Shown here piece after piece: positions 6,890-11,176 of a stretch of DNA of 11,176 bases (within the stretch, counting starts at the first letter, position 1; each line of letters opens with the position of its first letter). The notes below the pieces were generated by a model. It searched no databases. It was not told the DNA's origin and saw only the letters and a program-made list of their open reading frames with translations. The position numbers and the translations under genes are program-made. The DNA is from an uncultured Bacilli bacterium (GTDB taxonomy: Bacteria > Bacillota_I > Bacilli_A > RF39 > UBA660), in NCBI GenBank assembly GCA_947624535.1, contig CANQKU010000191.1:1-11176 (forward strand), given 5' to 3'.

Positions 6890-7226
6890 AAATCATTTCC
6901 AAATCGCGAGATTTAGATTTTCTTCTTCACTGAGTATTTCTACCCTCCAAAGACCAATTTTCGATAGTCGCTACCGTACTTATTATTTATTTTTATCTTA
7001 TTTGTTCATTACATTTATTCTTTAATATATTATGCTTATATTGGCATTCATAGTCAATTTATTTTGATGATTATTCATAATTCTTCAGTCGAATATTGTT
7101 TAATCTTATATGTAATATTATCATCGATAACCTCCTGTTAGCTACATTATAAATCAAACATTAGTTTCAGTCAATAGTTTGTTTTAAATTTTTCTACAAA
7201 TATTATTTGTAAAGAGAAAATTCCTT
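6890..7226 (-). mobile_element. IS605/IS1341-type relic with both ends, tnpB deleted (copy B)
   Basis: This fills most of the gap between glmS and the AAA+ gene. The minus-strand left end (7226-7145) matches copy A over about 82 bp with 11 mismatches and one gap by hand count. It includes a perfect 7-bp palindrome with a 3-nt loop (7195-7211), the tnpB promoter, AGGAGG (7136-7131) and an ATG at 7124. Translation fails after 17 codons, but another frame reads TYKIKQYSTEE, matching the TnpB N-terminus. The rest of tnpB is missing. At 6960-6890 a segment with CTCAGTGAAGAAGAAAA followed by a small stem-loop (AAATC-TCGC-GATTT, 6914-6901) looks like the right end of clostridial IS605-type elements. 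Both copies have TTTAT directly 5' of the left end (7231-7227 and 4335-4331), a plausible insertion target. The left end is well supported by the repeat; the right end is inference. Confidence 0.65.
7146..7174 (-). promoter_or_regulatory. Near-consensus promoter in tnpB relic B
   Basis: TTGACT (7174-7169) and TATAAT (7151-7146) are separated by 17 bp on the minus strand, followed by AGGAGG and ATG. It was the tnpB promoter and now points at glmS about 330 bp downstream, with no terminator recognised in between. Confidence 0.75.
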
Positions 7227-7232
7227 ATAAAC

Positions 7233-7267
7233 AAAAAAATTAGAAAATTGTGTTAGCAACTTTCTAA
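7233..7267 (-). terminator. Intrinsic terminator of the AAA+ ATPase gene
   Basis: On the minus strand an 11-bp stem with one G-U pair (7267-7257 with 7250-7240) and a 6-nt loop is followed by seven T's (7239-7233). It is the strongest terminator in the window. The left end of relic B begins a few bases beyond its U tract. Confidence 0.9.
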
Positions 7268-7273
7268 ATTCTA

Positions 7274-8284
7274 TTAGTCAAGTCTTTCATATTTAGGTTG
7301 AGTTGGGGTAATTTCAGCTAATTCATCTTTAAATATTTCATCAAATTTAGGCATTTCTTTTTTAATTACGTCTGGATAAATATTTTTAGAATTTACTATG
7401 GCTTTTTTAAAGTCAAGGATATTTACTTCTTTTCTATTTTCAAATAAGGCATTAGAGAATGCTTCTTGAACTAGGGTTAAAGAAATATCTGGATATCTTG
7501 ATCCTATTTCATATATTCTTTTATATTCACTAGTAATATCCGTAATAAATTCCATAATTTGTTGTTGAACAAAGTGAGAATATAACAACTTTGTACCTGT
7601 TCTTTTTTCCATTTTAGGAATAGTTCCAACTAAGATAGAAATATTTTCATCCCTTGTTGGTTCATGAATTTCAACATTTTGGAAACGTCTAACAAAAGCT
7701 TTATCTCTAAGTATATATCGTTCATATTCTTCCGTTGTTGTCGCACCAATTACTTTAATATCACCACGGTCTAAGGCTGGTTTAAACATATTAGCAAAAT
7801 CTAAGGCTTCGCCTTTACTACCCATTAAAGTATGAATTTCATCAATAAATAAAATCAAATGAGAATAATTCATCAACTCATCAATTAAGGTTTGGATTTT
7901 AGCCTCTCCTGTTACTGGATCTACACCTAGTAAAGCAGAAGTATTTACCTTAATGACTTGGTATTCTTTTAATACGTCTGGTACTAAATTTCTTTGGATT
8001 CGATAAGCAAGTCCTTCAACCGCAGCAGTTTTACCAACACCAGGAGGTCCTGTTAGAATAACTGATTTGTCTGGAGTTAATAAAATTAAAATCATTTCTT
8101 TAATTTGAGCATCCCTACCAATAGCGGGATTGGTAATATAGTCTTTATCGTTAAAATTTTCTCCATAATTTTGTAAAATACTTATTCTTTTTTCTTTAAT
8201 ATTAAAATTTTCTCCGTCACCACGATTTATATTGCCAATATCATTGTTCATTTTACTTAGTCTTGTTATCTCTTCATTATTCAT
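7274..8284 (-). CDS. Stand-alone ClpA/ClpB-like AAA+ ATPase
   Basis: This 336-residue cytoplasmic ATPase contains one AAA+ module of the Hsp100 D1 type. Walker A is G79-PPGVGKT86, Walker B is LILFIDEIH (143-151), sensor 1 lies in GATTTEEY (180-187), and the arginine-finger motif is DKAFVRRF (194-201), followed by a D1-type lid with RYPDISLTLVQEA (263-275). Closest in style to D1 of ClpB/ClpC, but it has no Clp N-domain, no coiled-coil M domain, no D2 and no ClpP-docking loop, and is well under half the length of those proteins. All catalytic motifs are intact, so it should hydrolyse ATP, probably as an oligomer. Residues 1-45 are a non-conserved, Asn-rich leader. The ATG at 8284 has AAGGAA upstream. 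It lies 55 nt after the aldolase gene with its own extended -10 promoter and a strong terminator. The substrate is unknown. Confidence 0.9.
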   Translation of the reverse strand: MNNEEITRLSKMNNDIGNINRGDGENFNIKEKRISILQNYGENFNDKDYITNPAIGRDAQIKEMILILLTPDKSVILTGPPGVGKTAAVEGLAYRIQRNLVPDVLKEYQVIKVNTSALLGVDPVTGEAKIQTLIDELMNYSHLILFIDEIHTLMGSKGEALDFANMFKPALDRGDIKVIGATTTEEYERYILRDKAFVRRFQNVEIHEPTRDENISILVGTIPKMEKRTGTKLLYSHFVQQQIMEFITDITSEYKRIYEIGSRYPDISLTLVQEAFSNALFENRKEVNILDFKKAIVNSKNIYPDVIKKEMPKFDEIFKDELAEITPTQPKYERLD

Positions 8285-8307
8285 GATATCACTTTCCTTG
8301 CATCTTG

Positions 8308-8316
8308 ATTATAGCA
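8308..8316 (-). promoter_or_regulatory. Extended -10 promoter of the AAA+ gene
   Basis: TGCTATAAT on the minus strand (8316-8308) fits the extended -10 pattern TGnTATAAT, which tolerates a weak -35 (TTTTAT here). It lies 24 nt before the ATG. No terminator separates the gene from the aldolase, so read-through also seems possible. Confidence 0.6.
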
Positions 8317-8339
8317 TATTTTAATTAGAAATAAAACTA

Positions 8340-9230
8340 CTATTCTGTGTGAGATGAGGCATAAATTTGGTCAATAGACTTTTTTAATTTTTTGCTAAAA
8401 ACTTCTTCCGTATCATCATATTTTAAACCCTCTAATAACGCTCTAGAAAAACTTGCAGTCATATTCTTATTTTGGGCTAATTTTTTACAGGCTTCTTCTC
8501 TAGAGTATCCTCCTGAAAGTGCCAAAATTCTTAATATTTTCTCATTATTTCCTAATTCTTCATAAAAATTTGGGATAGTTGGTATAGTAAGTTTAAGAAT
8601 TATTTTCATATTACTTGGAAGATTAGTTAACTGATTAATTATTTCTTTTTTTAGAATTTCTTCACATTTTTCTTTATCTTTAGCATGAATATCTACTTCT
8701 GGCTCTATGATAGGAACTAGGCCATTTTCATAGATCGTTTTGGCTAAAATAAATTGTTGTTCTACTACTCTTTTAATACCTTCATAATTAGCTTCATAAA
8801 TTACAGAACGCATTTTTGTCCCAAATATTCCACAGGCTTTGGCTTTTTCAAGTGTAGGGATTAATTGTAAGATAGGCTTCATCAAGCATACTCCCTCTTT
8901 TCTTTCTAAAAGTCCTTGATCAATTTTTAAAAATGAAATCATATGTTTCTTTTCCCATAAATAAGTTGGAATAAGTTGACCATCTTTTTTTCGGTTCATC
9001 GTATCTAAAAATAAAATCACGCCTATAATTAAATCACTCGTAAATACTTGATTAGTCATCACTCTCATTCTCATTTCATGGATTAAGTCAAACATTTCTG
9101 CATCATTTTGATACCTATCATTATTTACTCCATATAAAGCTAAAGTTTTAGCACTACTACCACCACTTTGATCTAGGGCCGCGATAAAACCTTGTCCATT
9201 TTTCATGATTAACTCTTTTTCTTCATTCAT
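8340..9230 (-). CDS. fda: Fructose-bisphosphate aldolase, class I
   Basis: This glycolytic enzyme cleaves fructose-1,6-bisphosphate to DHAP and glyceraldehyde-3-phosphate through a Schiff base, without metal. The 296 residues align from end to end with the Staphylococcus aureus class I aldolase as I remember it: NGQGFIAALDQSGGS (11-25), FGTKMRS (136-142), GLVPIIEPEVDIHAKDK (170-186), ILKLTIPT (211-218) and LSGGYSREEA (238-247), ending with ASFSRALLEGL. K213 in LKLTIPT is the expected Schiff-base lysine and E176 in IIEPE the expected catalytic acid. The ATG at 9230 has GGTGA 6 nt upstream. It has its own promoter and no terminator before the AAA+ gene. This type replaces the metal-dependent class II enzyme in some Bacilli; whether a class II enzyme is also present cannot be seen here. 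Confidence 0.97.
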   Translation of the reverse strand: MNEEKELIMKNGQGFIAALDQSGGSSAKTLALYGVNNDRYQNDAEMFDLIHEMRMRVMTNQVFTSDLIIGVILFLDTMNRKKDGQLIPTYLWEKKHMISFLKIDQGLLERKEGVCLMKPILQLIPTLEKAKACGIFGTKMRSVIYEANYEGIKRVVEQQFILAKTIYENGLVPIIEPEVDIHAKDKEKCEEILKKEIINQLTNLPSNMKIILKLTIPTIPNFYEELGNNEKILRILALSGGYSREEACKKLAQNKNMTASFSRALLEGLKYDDTEEVFSKKLKKSIDQIYASSHTE

Positions 9231-9252
9231 TGTTGTTCACCACTTTCATATC

Positions 9253-9299
9253 TTTATTATAACCTATTTTTCTATTTACTTACGTGGTAGAACACATTT
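9253..9299 (-). promoter_or_regulatory. Promoter region of fda with blocks shared with the ferredoxin promoter
   Basis: On the minus strand the -10 box is TATAAT (9261-9256); the -35 position reads CGTAAG and is poor. The blocks AAATGTG (9299-9293), TAAATAG (9278-9272) and TTATAATAAA (9262-9253) are separated by 14 and 9 nt, exactly as in the ferredoxin promoter at 1000-1046. A poor -35 plus conserved upstream blocks suggests activator or operator sites; that is inference. Confidence 0.65.
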
Positions 9300-9328
9300 A
9301 TATACAAAATTTTACAAAAGAATACGCT

Positions 9329-10669
9329 TTAGTTTTCTTCTACTTTATGATCATTTAGATGAAAACGAACTGTATAAGAGACAACATCATAATTTTTATC
9401 TTGAATTTGCTTTAACTTTTCTATAATTTTCTTATCTTCTTCTCTATATCTATCATACCAAGAAAAAACAAATTCTATTTTATAGCCCTCTTCTTCTAAT
9501 AATTCCTGTAAATCGGTAAAAGTATAACGATAAATTCTAGAGTTTTGGTTTTTGTACCAATGATCTTTTACTAAACCCATAATATTTTTAAAACTTGCAG
9601 CATTTTCTATTTCACCTATAATTGAAGCTCCATCTTTTAAATATTTCTTAATTTGTTTTAAAAAATATCTTGGATTGTAAACATTTTCTAATAAGTTACC
9701 AATTAAAATACAGTCATAGTCAAAGTCTTTTACTTCATCTAACGTAGAATAAATCTTAGTGAAATGTTTGGCAATTTTTACTTTAGAAATATCTTTTTCA
9801 ATACCATGAATTATTCTATTCGAATCTTGATATTTTAACTTTAAAATAGTTGCACCTATTCCACAGTCAAATTCTAAAATTTTTTTAGGACTTCCTAATA
9901 CTTTTAGAGTACCTTGTTTTATATCATCAAAACAAAATGCAGAAAATCCCCACTTTTTATAGAAATATAGTCTGTTTTTATCTAATATTTGATATAGTTT
10001 ATGAATATCTTTACGAAATTCTGTACCTAAATAGTGATGAATAAAACAGTCATGACAAAGCATGAGTTTATAACCTGCCTCTAAAATTTTTAATGATAAG
10101 TCATTATCTTCTACATAGCCTGGACTATATTCTTCATCTAGATACTTAATCTTTTGCATTACTTCACGTTTTATTAATAAACAAAACCCAATTAAAAACG
10201 TTTTTTCTTCCCATTTACTAGGATTAGATTGATTATTTTCTTTTGCTAAATCCTGCATCTTTTGAAAGTTATCGTAAATAATATTGCATCCTTGTTCATT
10301 TTCATTATGATTACACACAGCACCAGTCGCACCTATTTTATCATCACTATATAAACAAATTTTTAAATTTTTTAGCCAGTTTGTAGTTACTATTGTATCA
10401 TTGTTTAAAAGTAAGATATCATTATCTTTTTCAGCAATTTCTATAGCTTGATTACAGGCTTTAGGAAATCCCAAATTTTCTTCATTAAAAATAACTTTTA
10501 AATTTTTTTGATCTTTCAGCCATTTTCTTGTTTCATCTGTAGAATGATTATCAACAACAATAATTTCATAACTATCTTTTTCTGTATATTTATAGATACT
10601 TTCTATACATTCTTTTGTGTAGTTTAAATTGTTATAAGTAACAATAATAATTGAGGTATTTTTCTTCAT
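9329..10669 (-). CDS. Bifunctional family 2 glycosyltransferase / SAM-dependent methyltransferase
   Basis: This 446-residue cytoplasmic protein fuses two enzymes. Residues 1-235 are a GT-A fold family 2 glycosyltransferase: TSIIIVTYNN at 5-14, VVDNHSTDET (38-47) for the nucleotide, a metal-binding region LLLNND (86-91, in place of DxD), and EDND (187-190) near the catalytic base. Residues 260-440 are a class I methyltransferase: ILEFDCGIG (264-272) is SAM motif I, E291 in GIEKD binds the ribose, and ILIGNLLENVYNP matches the D-x-LEHV-x-P motif of UbiE/UbiG-like proteins. The sugar donor, acceptor and methyl target are unknown; a surface glycan is likely. It has no transmembrane segment. The ATG at 10669 follows AGGTG at 7-nt spacing. 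It sits between the DUF362 terminator and the fda promoter and appears monocistronic, with no clear terminator of its own. Confidence 0.88.
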   Translation of the reverse strand: MKKNTSIIIVTYNNLNYTKECIESIYKYTEKDSYEIIVVDNHSTDETRKWLKDQKNLKVIFNEENLGFPKACNQAIEIAEKDNDILLLNNDTIVTTNWLKNLKICLYSDDKIGATGAVCNHNENEQGCNIIYDNFQKMQDLAKENNQSNPSKWEEKTFLIGFCLLIKREVMQKIKYLDEEYSPGYVEDNDLSLKILEAGYKLMLCHDCFIHHYLGTEFRKDIHKLYQILDKNRLYFYKKWGFSAFCFDDIKQGTLKVLGSPKKILEFDCGIGATILKLKYQDSNRIIHGIEKDISKVKIAKHFTKIYSTLDEVKDFDYDCILIGNLLENVYNPRYFLKQIKKYLKDGASIIGEIENAASFKNIMGLVKDHWYKNQNSRIYRYTFTDLQELLEEEGYKIEFVFSWYDRYREEDKKIIEKLKQIQDKNYDVVSYTVRFHLNDHKVEEN

Positions 10670-10700
10670 AGTTTATCACCTATTTTATATATATGAAAAA

Positions 10701-10727
10701 AAATAAAAAAAAGAGCCTAAACTCTTT
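10701..10727 (-). terminator. Intrinsic terminator of the DUF362 gene
   Basis: A 6-bp stem AAAGAG/CTCTTT (10727-10722 with 10715-10710), 6-nt loop, followed by TTTTTATTT on the minus strand. The stem starts inside the TAA stop codon. Confidence 0.8.
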
Positions 10728-11176
10728 AATTATCGATATCTATTAATTCATAGTCTTTGTTACCAATTCCTAATTCATAAGCTGCATCAATTGTATGAGT
10801 ACCATGTCTTGAATTAATTCGCTCTAGTAAATGATCACGTCCTGGATCGTTTGAATTTTTTACTAAGTCAATACAAGCTTGATCGATAGCAACAGGATCA
10901 GTTGATGCTAAAATACCAATATCTTGCATACAAGGATCTTCTGCGACATTACAACAGTCACAATCTACTGACATATTGCACATTACATTAATGTAGGCAA
11001 TATTATCTTTAAAATAATCTACAACTGAAGATGCAGCATCAGCCATTGACTCTAAAAATTTGATTTGGTCTACTTGAAACATTTCTTCGTATGAGGCATT
11101 TTCTTTTCCAATACAGTGGATATATCTTTTTCCTTTTCCTGATGCAACACCAATCGATAATTGTTTTAAAGCACCA
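10726..11176 (-). CDS. DUF362 family protein, C-terminal part (5' end beyond window)
   Basis: This is the last 149 or so codons of a larger gene. The reading frame stays open to the window edge: upstream of Met at 11082 it encodes GALKQLSIGVASGKGKRYIH, which matches conserved DUF362 sequence, so that Met is internal. The visible part carries IAYINVMCNMSVDCDC, DPCMQDIGILASTDPVAIDQACIDL and a final GNKDYEL, all characteristic of the C-terminal half of DUF362 proteins, which are usually about 370 residues. The clustered Cys residues (CNMSVDCDCC and a later PC) suggest a metal or Fe-S site, but the family function is not established. The stop overlaps its terminator. Confidence 0.85.
   Translation of the reverse strand, partial: GALKQLSIGVASGKGKRYIHCIGKENASYEEMFQVDQIKFLESMADAASSVVDYFKDNIAYINVMCNMSVDCDCCNVAEDPCMQDIGILASTDPVAIDQACIDLVKNSNDPGRDHLLERINSRHGTHTIDAAYELGIGNKDYELIDIDN

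Noticed and set aside
6813..7000. glmS ribozyme leader
   Set aside because: The segment before glmS not assigned to the relic is under 80 nt, and I could not find a ribozyme core-like sequence. Only a covariance search would be decisive.
10726..11082. A complete 118-residue protein starting at Met 11082
   Set aside because: The frame is open to the window edge and the upstream residues match DUF362, so the gene is partial rather than short.

Overview
The window is strongly AT-rich and all genes read with the standard bacterial code. Every Trp codon checked is TGG, and all ten visible stop codons are TAA or TAG. Strong AGGAGG-type Shine-Dalgarno sites, a DacF/PBP5-like carboxypeptidase, a Staphylococcus-type class I aldolase, short Firmicute-style promoters and many U-tract terminators point to a low-GC Bacillota/Bacilli genome. 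It could be a reduced gut lineage such as Erysipelotrichales or RF39; that placement is inference. Nine of ten genes are on the minus strand. Only the ferredoxin gene is on the plus strand.

Layout, left to right. 1-65: a C9 homopolymer at the edge, then an intrinsic terminator. 66-938 (-): tail-anchored, charged protein of unknown function. 1067-1258 (+): small single-cluster 4Fe-4S ferredoxin. 1260-2288 (-): secreted D,D-carboxypeptidase, convergent with the ferredoxin gene across a shared bidirectional terminator. 2396-3958 (-): 520-residue protein I do not recognise. 3965-4330: decayed IS605/IS1341-type tnpB relic (copy A). 4443-4976 (-): small lipoprotein, 54 nt downstream of glmS (5031-6812, -). 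6890-7226: second relic of the same element family (copy B), which appears to keep both ends. 7274-8284 (-): stand-alone ClpB/ClpC-like AAA+ ATPase. 8340-9230 (-): class I fructose-bisphosphate aldolase. 9329-10669 (-): glycosyltransferase fused to a methyltransferase. 10726-11176 (-): C-terminal part of a DUF362 protein, cut by the window edge.

Functionally this is mostly core and cell-envelope metabolism: glmS for amino-sugar supply, a D,D-carboxypeptidase for peptidoglycan trimming, a glycosyltransferase for surface glycan, and an aldolase for glycolysis. There is no CRISPR array, prophage or obvious defence operon. The least ordinary content is the pair of tnpB relics. Their coding parts are wrecked, but both keep a near-consensus promoter (TTGACT, 17 bp, TATAAT) pointing at a downstream host gene: the 520-residue protein for copy A and glmS for copy B. 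A second unusual signal is that the ferredoxin and aldolase promoters share three blocks at identical spacing.
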